Assembly (NCBI GenBank): GCA_035252155.1
Contig: DATFDL010000676.1
Location: 1-16,490 of the forward strand
Reading direction: 5' to 3'
Source of the DNA: JAICLL01 sp035252155
Lineage (GTDB): Bacteria; Planctomycetota; Planctomycetia; Pirellulales; JAICIG01
DNA: 16,490 bases
Shown: positions 6,780 through 15,663 of the stretch, piece after piece
Numbering within the stretch: the stretch's first letter is position 1
Layout of the letters: every line of letters starts with the position of its first letter
Position numbers and translations under genes: made by a program
Notes under the pieces: generated by a model
Database searches by the model: none
The model's input: only the letters and a program-made list of their open reading frames with translations
What the model was told of the DNA's origin: nothing

Positions 6780-9296
6780 CTATCGCCTCGGCCGTGCTCG
6801 GCCTGCCGTCGCCGTCGGCAGCGCGCGCCATGCGTTTCCAGTCCAGTATTGCCAGTGGCCATTTTGGCCGTAATACCACCAGCGGCCCCGATGCCAGCGA
6901 TAGCGCCAATGATCGGCCGGTTTAGGCGGGGCGGCCAACTCTTGCAGTTCGTTTTTGACAGACTCGCGCAGCCCGGCCTGCCACCAGGCGTCCAGCGCGC
7001 CCGAAAGGGCCGTTGCCGCAGTGGCTTTTGGATCGCGGCGCAGATAGCGCGCCAAGTCGGCGATATGGCGGGCCTGAGCGTCGTCCAACCATCCGTCTTC
7101 CACGAGCATCTTGCACAGCGTCTGGATTTCGACGTCACTCAAATGGCGAATCACGTCGGTCCAGGTGAGCAGGCAATGCCCGATGAATGTGTCGCCATCG
7201 AGGAACGCGGAATAGTCGTGCCGGAAATCATCGCTGCTCAAGTGCGCCTGCCCGGCCATGCCAAACACGCGCGCCATCGCTCCCATGTCGTTCGCGCGAA
7301 GTAACTCGCCCACAATCAAGTGCCGCACGGGACCGCTGTCGGCGGCCGAAAGGTGCTTGATAAGCTCCTTTTCCAGGTGCCGCGACTTGGACGCCAGCGC
7401 CAGCATGGCCTCCCGCCAGGTCTCGTTGGGCCAGCTTCCCGGCATCATCAGCCAATCGGTGAGCCGAGCCCCAAAGCTGCCGCCCGCATATTTGACCGCC
7501 GGCAGGTCTATTACTCCGTTACCGTCCCACCAGAAGGCGCGCAAACGGTCGTCGGGGATATAGAATTCTTCTTCCGGAGCACCACACGCGGCCAGCACCA
7601 TTCGGTCGAGCGGCTCAAAAAGACCGAGGTTCGACAGCCTCCGAATCAGACCGAAATAGCTGCGCTCGTTCGCATCATCTTTTCGCGTCAAAAAGGCCAG
7701 CGCTGTGTCGCAGTACAGATCCACCGCCCCCGCCAATGGGCCTTTCGACGAATCGCCCTGTGGGTAATCGGCGGCGGCCGATAGAATTTCAGTCTTCAGC
7801 CGGTCGAATTCGCCTTTCGTGCGGGTAAGCGTGACCGCGGTATCGTCGAACGACGATCGGTGTTCGACTAATTGGCCGGTAGCGGCATCAACCGATAGAG
7901 TTTGTTCGCGGAATTCCACAGTCAAAATGTCGTCTTTCCACGACAGCTTCGAGTCGTACTCGTGGGCCAGTGAGAGCATCGCGACGGGCGTATCGCCGAA
8001 GCGAAGGCGGCAGAGCCCGTGGCTTTTCGACCTTGTGCTGACAGCCATCCCGAACTCAAGCCTTCCCTGGCCGGTGAGCGTTGGCGGGCCATCGTGGAGA
8101 GTCAGGCTGAAGTTGCCGCGGGCGCGGCGCGGCATGGGGATGCCTTCGATTTTTCGCCGGGCTGCTGAGGAATAGAACGCGAGTCGTTCATCCGACATGA
8201 CAAACGCCAGCATAAACGGCTTGCGCGGTTTCTCATCGTCCTCCGCGCGGATTGTGGCAATGAGGCCCTGCTTGGGTGCAACCACGGCTTCAAATAAACC
8301 ACCGTCATTCTGCCGAATGGCGACTTCTTCATCGCTGTCGCCAAATCGGTTGAGCCAAAGTGCCAGCTTGACGAGTGCAGCCTCTTCGCGCGACAGCTCT
8401 TGTTTCAGCGGCGGGGCATTCGGGTACTCTGTCACGTTGATTGCCAGTTTTAATGGTCCCCCGGCTTCAGTTGGCTTGACCAGGCGCGCCGACGACTTAA
8501 TAAAACGCCCCGACTCCCACAGCTTTTTCTTGACGATCGCCTCCAGGCGGGCGGTGCAGGTCATTCCTGGCTGCAAGCCGAGGTAGGCCAGCACTTCGTC
8601 GTGAGTGTTCTTTTGATGGCCCGCCACCGAGATCTCGCTGATGACAGCCGGCGAGCCCTCATCGGCAAAGGTAATGACCAGCGCGGCCAGCGCGTGCTCC
8701 CGGTCCGGCACGATCTCTACAGTGAGCTTCGAGTCAACAAGCCCATGATCGAGCAGCCAAGCGTCGACTTCGTCGCGATACCAACCAACGGCACCTTGAT
8801 GCAGCGTGGCCGGTTCTCCTCTCTTCCAGAGGATGCGAGAAGTCTTCCAGGCGGCCAGTTCCGAGGGGGAGTCGTCGATGGTAAGGTCTCGCGCCAGGGC
8901 CACCGCATCAATGTTCTTTTCGCCGCGCACCACCACGTCGCCCGCACGATAAAGTTTTCCCTCGGCGATAGTCATTTGAATCGCATCGCCCGCGACATTG
9001 GTCGCGGATTCGATCGCGATATCCGCGAAGCCGGCGTAAAGATACGCCTCGCGAGCCTTGGCGGTGAGCAAATCGCAAAACTCAGCGACCGGGGTGGTCG
9101 GGTAGCGAGCGTTCGCCACGTCGAGATCGGCAAGCAGCCGCTGGCAAATATCCTCGGCCTTGAAACTTTCGGCGCCGTGAATCTCAATCCGCGGCGGATT
9201 GCCAAGCCGGGCGAGGCCCGTTTCCTGAGCGACACCGCGACACGGCACCGACAGGCAGAGCAGACTTACCGCCAAGCTGAATCGAACGGCCTTCAT
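6780..9296 (-). CDS. Exported triple-POTRA protein without an outer-membrane barrel, 838 aa
   Basis: I chose the ATG at 9294-9296: it starts a clear signal peptide (MKAVRFSLAVSLLCLSVPCR, then GVAQ). GAGG lies 9 bases before it and AAAGG 2 bases before it. The frame continues upstream to a TTG at 9452 overlapping the stop of the preceding gene, but those 52 residues look non-coding. Three POTRA-like modules follow: about residues 36-113 (PRIEIHGAESFKAEDI, then YLYAGFADIAIE), 114-212 (AGDVVVRGEKNIDAV, then WLLDHGLVDSKLTVEIV) and 217-291 (ISEISVAGHQKNTHDEVLAY, then LWESGRFIKSSARLV). In BamA and relatives such modules precede a 16-strand barrel. Here about 500 residues without barrel-like alternation follow, including beta-rich (300-480) and helical (500-780) parts. 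The end is a Trp/Tyr-rich tail (HWRYRWHRGRWWYYG, GHWQYWTGNAW). A periplasmic role in protein-protein contact is inferred; function unknown. Confidence 0.85.
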   Translation of the reverse strand: MKAVRFSLAVSLLCLSVPCRGVAQETGLARLGNPPRIEIHGAESFKAEDICQRLLADLDVANARYPTTPVAEFCDLLTAKAREAYLYAGFADIAIESATNVAGDAIQMTIAEGKLYRAGDVVVRGEKNIDAVALARDLTIDDSPSELAAWKTSRILWKRGEPATLHQGAVGWYRDEVDAWLLDHGLVDSKLTVEIVPDREHALAALVITFADEGSPAVISEISVAGHQKNTHDEVLAYLGLQPGMTCTARLEAIVKKKLWESGRFIKSSARLVKPTEAGGPLKLAINVTEYPNAPPLKQELSREEAALVKLALWLNRFGDSDEEVAIRQNDGGLFEAVVAPKQGLIATIRAEDDEKPRKPFMLAFVMSDERLAFYSSAARRKIEGIPMPRRARGNFSLTLHDGPPTLTGQGRLEFGMAVSTRSKSHGLCRLRFGDTPVAMLSLAHEYDSKLSWKDDILTVEFREQTLSVDAATGQLVEHRSSFDDTAVTLTRTKGEFDRLKTEILSAAADYPQGDSSKGPLAGAVDLYCDTALAFLTRKDDANERSYFGLIRRLSNLGLFEPLDRMVLAACGAPEEEFYIPDDRLRAFWWDGNGVIDLPAVKYAGGSFGARLTDWLMMPGSWPNETWREAMLALASKSRHLEKELIKHLSAADSGPVRHLIVGELLRANDMGAMARVFGMAGQAHLSSDDFRHDYSAFLDGDTFIGHCLLTWTDVIRHLSDVEIQTLCKMLVEDGWLDDAQARHIADLARYLRRDPKATAATALSGALDAWWQAGLRESVKNELQELAAPPKPADHWRYRWHRGRWWYYGQNGHWQYWTGNAWRALPTATAGRARPRR

Positions 9297-9448
9297 GACC
9301 TTTGACCTCGTGAGAGAGGATGGTCGCCGCGCGCTCAACATGACCCGCGCGTTTCCATCGGTTGGGCAAGCTAGCTCAAAATGCAATGCCGAGGCAACAT
9401 CAATTTGCGATTGAATCGACTTCTGTGGCCTGAAGTGACGGGAAGTCT

Positions 9449-10558
9449 TCAAATGCCACGAGCGTGAGCAGTACCTTTCTTCAGCACCGGCGCAACTTCG
9501 CGGGCGAACAATTCAAGACTGCGACGCCAGCGGTCGCGGTCGTCCCAATCGTGGGCCGTCAGAATGAGAGTGCCGAAGGGACCGATCTCGTCACGCAACG
9601 CCAACAGCCGGCGCGTGACGTGCTCGGGGTCGCCGGCGATGATGACCTCGTCCATAAAGTAGTCGAGCGTGCAGTCGGCGTCGGCCTGAAGGTCGTCGCG
9701 CTTCCACATGGCGATTCCCTGGGGCGCCGTCGCCGCGGTCAGGTCGAGAATGTATTGAATGGACCTGCCTAGTGAATTGATTCTTGCCAGCCGCCGCGCT
9801 TCGTCGGTCGTGTCGGCGACAAAAACGTTGCGGGCCACCGCCCAGTCGGCGGCTAGCGCCCGGCGGCCGGCCGTGGCGGCGCCCTCAGCGTAGGTCTTCC
9901 ACTGTTGCTTGAGCACGCCCGTGTGAACCATGTGGTGGCTGATGAAGCGGAACCCCCGCTCCGCCGCTTTCGCCAGCCCCGCCGAAGCCCGGCTGATGCT
10001 CGGCACATAGATCGGTGGGTGAGGCTGCTGCAGCGGTCGGTGTAAGTGCCCCACGCCGAACTGGTCGTGCACGTGGTCTTTTATTTTCACGTGCCAGAAT
10101 TTGCCTCTCAGGTCGATCGGCACAAGGCCTTCCCACAGTTTGAGTATCATGTCGATCGACTCGGCCACGCGGGCGGCCGTTTCGCTCGGCTGCACGCCAA
10201 ACACTTCCATGTCGGTCGGGATGGCGCCAGGACCGAAGCAGACATTCAGCCGGCCGTGCGACAAGTGATCGAGAAACGCCAGCCGCCCGGCCACATGGGC
10301 CGGATGGTGATATTGCAAGCAAACCGGGGCCGGCCCGACGCGAATACGCTCAGTCAGGCCGAGCACTTTGGCCAGAAAAATCTCGGGCATGACGATGTTC
10401 TCGACACTCGATGAATGGTGCTCGCCGACCCAAAAATCGTCGAAGCCGAGCGCCTCGCACTTCACCGCCAATTCCAGATCTTCGTCGATGCACCGCGCCA
10501 GCGGCTTGGCGCGATCGTGGATCGGCATCACGAACATCCCTAACCGCAACGCGGTCAT
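9449..10558 (-). CDS. LLM-class flavin-dependent monooxygenase (luciferase-like), 369 aa
   Basis: Cytoplasmic TIM-barrel enzyme of the bacterial luciferase-like superfamily, which uses reduced FMN (or F420 in some branches) and O2 to oxidise an organic substrate. Signatures are LGFDDFWVGEHHSS (about residues 38-50), RIRVGPAPVCLQYHHPAHVA (71-90), LDHLSHGRLNVCFGPGA (96-112) and QPHPPIYVPS, plus GDPEHVTRRLLALRDEIG near the C-terminus, as in other full-length members. Length is normal for the family. Start ATG 10556-10558 has AAGGTG 5 bases upstream. The substrate cannot be told from sequence. It is the first gene of a possible two-gene leftward unit with the POTRA protein, 152 bp apart, though no functional link is evident. 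It is divergent from the kinase gene with a 104-bp shared upstream region. Confidence 0.92.
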   Translation of the reverse strand: MTALRLGMFVMPIHDRAKPLARCIDEDLELAVKCEALGFDDFWVGEHHSSSVENIVMPEIFLAKVLGLTERIRVGPAPVCLQYHHPAHVAGRLAFLDHLSHGRLNVCFGPGAIPTDMEVFGVQPSETAARVAESIDMILKLWEGLVPIDLRGKFWHVKIKDHVHDQFGVGHLHRPLQQPHPPIYVPSISRASAGLAKAAERGFRFISHHMVHTGVLKQQWKTYAEGAATAGRRALAADWAVARNVFVADTTDEARRLARINSLGRSIQYILDLTAATAPQGIAMWKRDDLQADADCTLDYFMDEVIIAGDPEHVTRRLLALRDEIGPFGTLILTAHDWDDRDRWRRSLELFAREVAPVLKKGTAHARGI

Positions 10559-10592
10559 GTGGCACCTTGTTCGACTTTCGCAGAGAAAAAAC

Positions 10593-10620
10593 TTGAAGCC
10601 ATCCTATTGATGGCGATAAT
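10593..10620 (+). promoter_or_regulatory. Candidate sigma-70-type promoter for the kinase gene
   Basis: TTGAAG (10593-10598), a 16-bp spacer, then GATAAT (10615-10620), four and five matches to the -35 and -10 consensus. Transcription would begin near 10627, leaving about 36 bases of leader before ATG 10663. An AAGGAGG at 10621-10627 has no start codon at a useful distance and would lie at the transcription start, so it probably does not act as a ribosome site. Confidence 0.4.
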
Positions 10621-10662
10621 AAGGAGGTTCGCGCCTGTTAAGTCGTAGCTTCGGAGCGCACG

Positions 10663-13554
10663 ATGCACGTCCGCTGTCCTCATTGCCACCTGCCAGTGGA
10701 ATTAGTCGATGACGTCGGCCTGGAGCAGATCGATTGCCCGTCATGCGGCAGCCATTTTAGCTTGCTCGGCGACGAAACCGCCAGCTACCACGGCAGCGAG
10801 GTAAAGACGATCGGCCATTTCGAACTGATCGAACGCCTGGGCACGGGGCAGTTCGGCAGCGTGTGGAGGGCGCGCGACAGCGAACTGGATCGCGTCGTGG
10901 CGGTCAAGATACCGCGGAAGGAACAACTCAGCCGCGACGATGTCGAGATGTTCCTGCGCGAAGCCCGCTCGGCGGCGCAACTGCACCATCCGAACATCGT
11001 CAATGTCCACGAGGTGGGCCGCGAGGGCGACACCGTCTTTATCGTCAGCGACCTCGTGCAGGGCGTGACGCTCGCCGATTGGCTTACCGGCACGCGTCTC
11101 TCGCCGCGTGAAGCCGCCAAGCTCTGTTCCACGGTTGCCGATGCGCTCGACCACGCTCACCGGGCCGGTGTGGTTCACCGCGACCTGAAACCGCCGAACA
11201 TCATGATCGATTCCGACGGGCAGCCGCACCTAATGGATTTCGGCCTGGCCAAGCGTGAAACGGCCGAGATCACCATGACGGTCGACGGGCGAATTTTAGG
11301 CACGCCGGCCTACATGTCGCCCGAACAAGCCCGGGGCGAGGCTCACCACGCGGATGCGCGCAGCGACGTCTACTCGTTAGGCACCATTCTGTTCGAGCTG
11401 CTGACGGGCGAATTGCCGTTCCGCGGGAATACCCGAATGCTGGCGATGCAGATTATTCACGAAGAGCCGCCGAGTCTGCGCAAGCTCGACCCCTCTGTGC
11501 CGCGCGATCTCGAGACCATCTGCCTCAAATGCTTGGAGAAATCGCCGGACCGCCGTTATGCCACGGCGCGCGACCTGGCCGATGAGCTGCGGCGTTACCT
11601 CGCCGGCGAGCCGATTCTCGCGCGGCCGGTGGGCCGCCTCGAGCGCACGTGGCGTTGGTGCCGGCGAAACCCCGTTGTGGCCGGCCTGACCGCGGCGGTG
11701 TGCCTGATCCTGGTGGCCGGCACGGGCATCTCCAGCTACTTCGCCCTTGAAGCGGAACGGCGCGCCGATGAAGCGGAAATGAGCGCCAAGCGCGCCCTCG
11801 ACGCGCAGCGCGCCGAGGCTGCGCAACTCGTGCGGACCCGCGCGGCGCTGGCGGCCCAGACGCAGGCCAAGGAAGCGGAGGAGCGTGCCCGCCGGGCGGA
11901 GACAACTGCCAAGAACGAGGCCCGCGCGGCGATCGACCGGTTTGTTGACGCGGTCAACGAAGCCGAGTTGCTCAAAGACGCGCGGTTTCAGCCGCTACGC
12001 AAGAAGTTGCTCTCCGACGCGCTCCATTACTATCGGGATTTCCTCGACTCGCACGAACATGACGCAAACCAGCGGCACGAATTGGCCAAAGCGTTATCTC
12101 GCGTCGGTCAAATTAGCGCGAACACCGGCTCCGTCGACGATGCTATAGCCGCTTTTACTCGGGCCGTGGCGATGTATGAGGCTTTGGTTGCCGAAGAGCC
12201 AACGGTACCGCAGTACCGCCGCGCTCTCGCCCAGGAGCTCAACAGTCTCGGGCCCGAACAGAACAAGTCCGGCAAACAAGCCGCGGCACGCGCAAGCTAC
12301 CTACGCGCGATCGAGTTGGGCGAGAAGCTGGCCGCAGAATATCCCGATGTCGTCGCCTATCGCATGGATCTGGCCGGCCCGTACAACAACCTGGGTCTCC
12401 TGCTGACTGCCTCCGGTGAGCGCGAGGCCGCCCGGACAAATTACCAGCGCGCGGTGGAGATTGTCGAGAGTCTGGTTGCGGAAAAGCCTGATGTTGCCGT
12501 GCATCGCAGCTTCCTCGCTCAAACCTACAACAATCTTGGCAATCTGCAGGCCGATTCCGCCGAACCCGCAGAGGCGCGGACCAGTTACCAGCGCGCGGTC
12601 GAGGCCACAGAGCAGTTGGTCGCGGAGCACCCGACCGTGGTCGAATACCGTGGCGACCTGACGATGCACTACTATAATCTGGCAAATCTGCAGGCCGGCT
12701 CGGGCGATCCGATGGCGGCGCGGGTCAGCTACCAGCGCGCGATCGAGATCGGCGACAAGCTGGTCACTGAAAATCCCACCGTCGCCAAGTATCGCAGCAC
12801 GCTCGCCAGGGTCCACACGAATTTTGGCAACCTGCAGACGTTATCGGGCGAGCAAGCAGCGGCGCGGCCCCACTATCAAACGGCGGTGGATATCGAGGAG
12901 AAGCTCGTCGCCGAGAACCCGGCGGTTATTGACTTCCAAGTCGATCTGGGCGGCTGTTGCTGCAGCCTCGCTCGCGTGTTGAGGGATGAAGGCGACCCCG
13001 CCGGCGCCATCAAACTTTATGCGCGAGCGGTGGAAGTGCTCGATGGCGTTCTCGAGAAACAACCACGCGAGCCGGGAGCGCGGCTTTTCTTGCGCAACGC
13101 CCATTGGGGCCGCGCCCGATCTCTCGGCGCGTTGCGACGTCACGCTGAAGCGGTGAATGACTGGCGCCGGGCCGCGGAGCTCGACGATGGCGGTGCGCAA
13201 CTTCTTTTTCGAATCGACCTTGCGGATACTCTCGCGCTCGCCGGCGACCATCGCGGCGCCGCCAGCGAGGCGAACGGCGTGGCCGCGATCGCGAATGCGC
13301 CAGCCCATTCGCTCTATCAACTCGCGCGCGTGCTTGCACGCTGCGCCGCGGCGGTCAAGGACGAGGATGCCATCGCGATGCGATATGGCGATCAGGCGGT
13401 GGGCCTGCTGAAGCGATCGGAAGCTGCTGGATATTTCAACCACGCCGCCAACATCGCTCAGTTTCGTCAAGATTCGGTCTTCGACGCACTGCGTGGCCGC
13501 GACGATTTCCGCCAATTCGACGCGGAATTGGCAACAGTTATTGAGAGAAAATAA
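10663..13554 (+). CDS. Transmembrane Ser/Thr protein kinase with zinc ribbon and TPR array, 963 aa
   Basis: Hanks-type kinase. Order: zinc ribbon (C5-x2-C8, C25-x2-C28); kinase domain about residues 52-315 with glycine loop GTGQFGSVW (60-68), ATP lysine K82, alpha-C Glu E100, HRDLKPPN (172-179), DFG (192-194), GTPAYMSPEQARG and DVYSLG; a membrane segment about 338-360 (VVAGLTAAVCLILVAGTGI); an Ala/Glu/Arg-rich coiled coil about 365-425; then TPR-like units to about 800 and a helical C-terminus. All catalytic residues are present, so it should be active. The kinase would face the cytoplasm and the TPR part the other side of the membrane, probably sensing or binding proteins; targets are unknown. 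Seven TPR-like units are spaced exactly 48 residues apart. ATG 10663 has GGAG 6 bases upstream. The last 17 bp overlap the 3' end of the GH13 gene on the other strand. This architecture is characteristic of planctomycetes. Confidence 0.95.
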   Translation: MHVRCPHCHLPVELVDDVGLEQIDCPSCGSHFSLLGDETASYHGSEVKTIGHFELIERLGTGQFGSVWRARDSELDRVVAVKIPRKEQLSRDDVEMFLREARSAAQLHHPNIVNVHEVGREGDTVFIVSDLVQGVTLADWLTGTRLSPREAAKLCSTVADALDHAHRAGVVHRDLKPPNIMIDSDGQPHLMDFGLAKRETAEITMTVDGRILGTPAYMSPEQARGEAHHADARSDVYSLGTILFELLTGELPFRGNTRMLAMQIIHEEPPSLRKLDPSVPRDLETICLKCLEKSPDRRYATARDLADELRRYLAGEPILARPVGRLERTWRWCRRNPVVAGLTAAVCLILVAGTGISSYFALEAERRADEAEMSAKRALDAQRAEAAQLVRTRAALAAQTQAKEAEERARRAETTAKNEARAAIDRFVDAVNEAELLKDARFQPLRKKLLSDALHYYRDFLDSHEHDANQRHELAKALSRVGQISANTGSVDDAIAAFTRAVAMYEALVAEEPTVPQYRRALAQELNSLGPEQNKSGKQAAARASYLRAIELGEKLAAEYPDVVAYRMDLAGPYNNLGLLLTASGEREAARTNYQRAVEIVESLVAEKPDVAVHRSFLAQTYNNLGNLQADSAEPAEARTSYQRAVEATEQLVAEHPTVVEYRGDLTMHYYNLANLQAGSGDPMAARVSYQRAIEIGDKLVTENPTVAKYRSTLARVHTNFGNLQTLSGEQAAARPHYQTAVDIEEKLVAENPAVIDFQVDLGGCCCSLARVLRDEGDPAGAIKLYARAVEVLDGVLEKQPREPGARLFLRNAHWGRARSLGALRRHAEAVNDWRRAAELDDGGAQLLFRIDLADTLALAGDHRGAASEANGVAAIANAPAHSLYQLARVLARCAAAVKDEDAIAMRYGDQAVGLLKRSEAAGYFNHAANIAQFRQDSVFDALRGRDDFRQFDAELATVIERK
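12154..13020 (+). repeat. Seven in-phase 144-bp units encoding TPR-like repeats
   Basis: The conserved aromatic codon of each unit (as in SYQRAVE) falls at 12154, 12298, 12442, 12586, 12730, 12874 and 13018, an exact 144-bp period with no indels. Units three to five share the DNA stretch TACCAGCGCGC (12442, 12586, 12730) and the protein consensus NLGNLQ, AR-SYQRA-E, LVAE-PTV. The middle units are more alike than the outer ones, suggesting recent internal duplication. The 48-residue period is longer than the classic 34-residue TPR. Confidence 0.85.
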
Positions 13555-15499
13555 CTACGCTGTACGGGCCGACTCCGACATTCGCACTGAAATTCAGCCC
13601 GTCGTTGCCGGGCGGAGCAGCGGTGGTATCGAAACTGTCGCCATTTGCGAAGCTGGGGTCATAGACCTTCGCGCCGCTGTTGAAACGCACACGCCATAAC
13701 CCCTCACGCGGAAAACCGATGTTCAGATCCGGCTGCGGGCTGTTCGACAGATTAGCCACCACCACAACATCGTCGCCGGGGCCACCCTCTTCCCAGCGGT
13801 GGTACGCGAGCGTCTTGTTGCCATCGTCACGATGGAACACGTTGAGGCTCTGACCGGTTAGCCCGCGCGTGGTCCCTCGTAGATTGCGCCGCAACGCGAT
13901 CAGATCGCGATAGAGATTCACGATGCCGCTGTATTTCGGGTCGGCCGCCCGAGCGAAATCGACGGGCGTGGGCGTCTTGAACCCGAAGGCCCGCGTTTCA
14001 AGCATTTCCTGCCCTTGAAAGATCATGGGAATGCCGGGCGCGGTCAGCAAGATCGCCGCGGCCAGGGTCGAACGCTTCTTGGCATAGATGCTCTCGTGAT
14101 CGTTCGTGTCGATCAGCGCCGGTAAGCGGGTCTGCGGATCCTGATCGTCGGGATGCCCGACTTTGTCGTGGTTCTCGGTATAAATCACACGGCTGAAGAC
14201 GTCGTCGTTGAGTCTCAGCTCCAGCACGTTCTTCATGTCGCCCAGATTGCGGTCTTGATCGTTGACCGCGGTGACCGCACGCCGCACCGCGTAGAAGAAC
14301 GTGTCGTCCCACTGGCTGTTGAAGTTGAGGGCCGCGGGATCGGCGGGCGACCGGTTCACCACTTCGCCATAGCTTTGCAGATCTTCGGCGATCGAGATTT
14401 TGCTCGGCTGCTTAGGATTGGTGTCGCGATAGGACGAATTGATGTCGCGCAAGAGCTGAATGCCTTGAGCGTTGTCGACTCGCCCTGAGCCGGCGTCGTA
14501 AGTGCGGATGTCACGCGTGTCATCGAACCGCAGGCCGTCGACGCCATAATCGCGCAATAGCAGCAGCGCATTGTCGTTGATATATTGCCGCACCTGCGGG
14601 CGGCCGAAATCGGGCCGGGGCCCAAACCCGGTGTCCGCGGCGCCGCCGCCATAGAGATAAATGCCGCGCGGAACCGATGGCAGCGTGAATCCGCCAAAAC
14701 CGTCCAGCAGGTTGTTGCCGACCAGATGGTTATAGACCACATCCACGATCACGGCGATTTGTCGCTGATGGCATTGCTTGACAAACTCCTTGAAGTCTCG
14801 GGGCGTTCCGTACTTCGACTTGATGGCGAAGAGCTGCACGGGATCGTAGCCCCAGTCGTGGTCGGGCGGGTTATGGTCGGCGAACAAGGGGTTCTGCGTG
14901 ATCGGCAGCACTTCGACCGCGTTGATTCCGAGCTGCCGCAAGTAATCGAGCTTGGCGACCGCGCCTTGAAAATCGCCATTGAACGTGCCGATGTGCAGCT
15001 CGTAAATGACCATTGTGTTGAACGAAGGCACGTCAAACGCGGGCATCTCGAACGTTGTATCGACGATGACCGATTGCGGCTGACTGTTCGAGCCTGGCAT
15101 GCCGAATCCATCGGGCGCGTCAAAGCCCGTGAGCTGCTGAGCGCGCGGGTCGTTGAACTCTCGGGTGGCGCCATTGAGCTCTATGGCGTAGCGATACAGG
15201 TCGCCGGCTTTGGTGCCGGGCACCACAACGCTCCAAGTCGCGTCGGCGGGATCGGGATGGCCGTCCTCTTTGCTCAGGGACACGGGATCGCGGCCGTTGA
15301 TTTTGACGGCGACCGCATCGACGAACGGCGCCCACACGCGAAACGTGGTGGTACCATCGGCATGCAGCGTGGCGCCCAGCGGATCTTTCGGATCCGCCAC
15401 CGCGGACGACGCCGCAAGCACCATCGCGACGAAAAACGCGCAACGTTTGGCGACGCGCCGGAAGCCCCGCTCCTCGCGAAGACAACGCGGCATGTACAT
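13538..15499 (-). CDS. Secreted GH13 family alpha-glucan-active enzyme with CBM48-like domain, 653 aa
   Basis: The ATG at 15497-15499 is chosen because AGGAGG lies 8 bases upstream and the protein then starts with a basic region and a signal peptide (FFVAMVLAASSAVA, about residues 22-35). The frame extends 40 residues further upstream, but without a ribosome site. A CBM48/E-set-like domain (about 40-130, TTFRVWAPFVDAVAVKI) precedes the (beta/alpha)8 barrel. All four GH13 regions are present: DVVYNH (253-258), GLRFDD with nucleophile D326, ISIAED with acid/base E372, and ENHD (442-445). A C-terminal beta domain ends in GPYSVVIFSQ. The layout is that of branching enzymes and related debranching or maltooligosyl-trehalose enzymes; exact specificity is uncertain. 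Export implies action on alpha-glucans outside the cytoplasm, unlike the usual cytoplasmic glycogen-branching enzyme. No glycogen or maltose genes adjoin it. Confidence 0.92.
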   Translation of the reverse strand: MYMPRCLREERGFRRVAKRCAFFVAMVLAASSAVADPKDPLGATLHADGTTTFRVWAPFVDAVAVKINGRDPVSLSKEDGHPDPADATWSVVVPGTKAGDLYRYAIELNGATREFNDPRAQQLTGFDAPDGFGMPGSNSQPQSVIVDTTFEMPAFDVPSFNTMVIYELHIGTFNGDFQGAVAKLDYLRQLGINAVEVLPITQNPLFADHNPPDHDWGYDPVQLFAIKSKYGTPRDFKEFVKQCHQRQIAVIVDVVYNHLVGNNLLDGFGGFTLPSVPRGIYLYGGGAADTGFGPRPDFGRPQVRQYINDNALLLLRDYGVDGLRFDDTRDIRTYDAGSGRVDNAQGIQLLRDINSSYRDTNPKQPSKISIAEDLQSYGEVVNRSPADPAALNFNSQWDDTFFYAVRRAVTAVNDQDRNLGDMKNVLELRLNDDVFSRVIYTENHDKVGHPDDQDPQTRLPALIDTNDHESIYAKKRSTLAAAILLTAPGIPMIFQGQEMLETRAFGFKTPTPVDFARAADPKYSGIVNLYRDLIALRRNLRGTTRGLTGQSLNVFHRDDGNKTLAYHRWEEGGPGDDVVVVANLSNSPQPDLNIGFPREGLWRVRFNSGAKVYDPSFANGDSFDTTAAPPGNDGLNFSANVGVGPYSVVIFSQ

Positions 15500-15663
15500 G
15501 GCCTGATCCTCCTGGGATTCAAGGGACCGCCGTGCGTCGCCGTTCATGGGAACACTTGCACGGCGGTATCGGGGCCGCAGAACCACGCCATTGTCATCGT
15601 TTATGCTGCGATCTTTCAAGTACGGGCCGCCCGCTGGGCCGCCAAACCGGCAAAGGCGTATGC

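Noticed and set aside
5972..7138. 388-codon minus-strand frame across the convergent spacer
   Set aside because: It overlaps two well-supported genes (5831-6709 and 6780-9296) and reads through the palindrome; its length comes from GC-rich shadow coding.
9297..9452. N-terminal extension of the POTRA protein to a TTG at 9452
   Set aside because: The added 52 residues would precede a clear signal peptide starting at 9296, and they look like translated spacer.
9449..10558. Flavin monooxygenase plus POTRA protein as a dedicated biosynthetic or secretion system
   Set aside because: They are merely co-directional with a 152-bp gap and no shared motif or partner genes; evidence is too thin to call a system.
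10621..10627. AAGGAGG as the ribosome site of the kinase or of a leader peptide
   Set aside because: It is about 35 bases from the kinase ATG, and no start codon follows at a useful distance.
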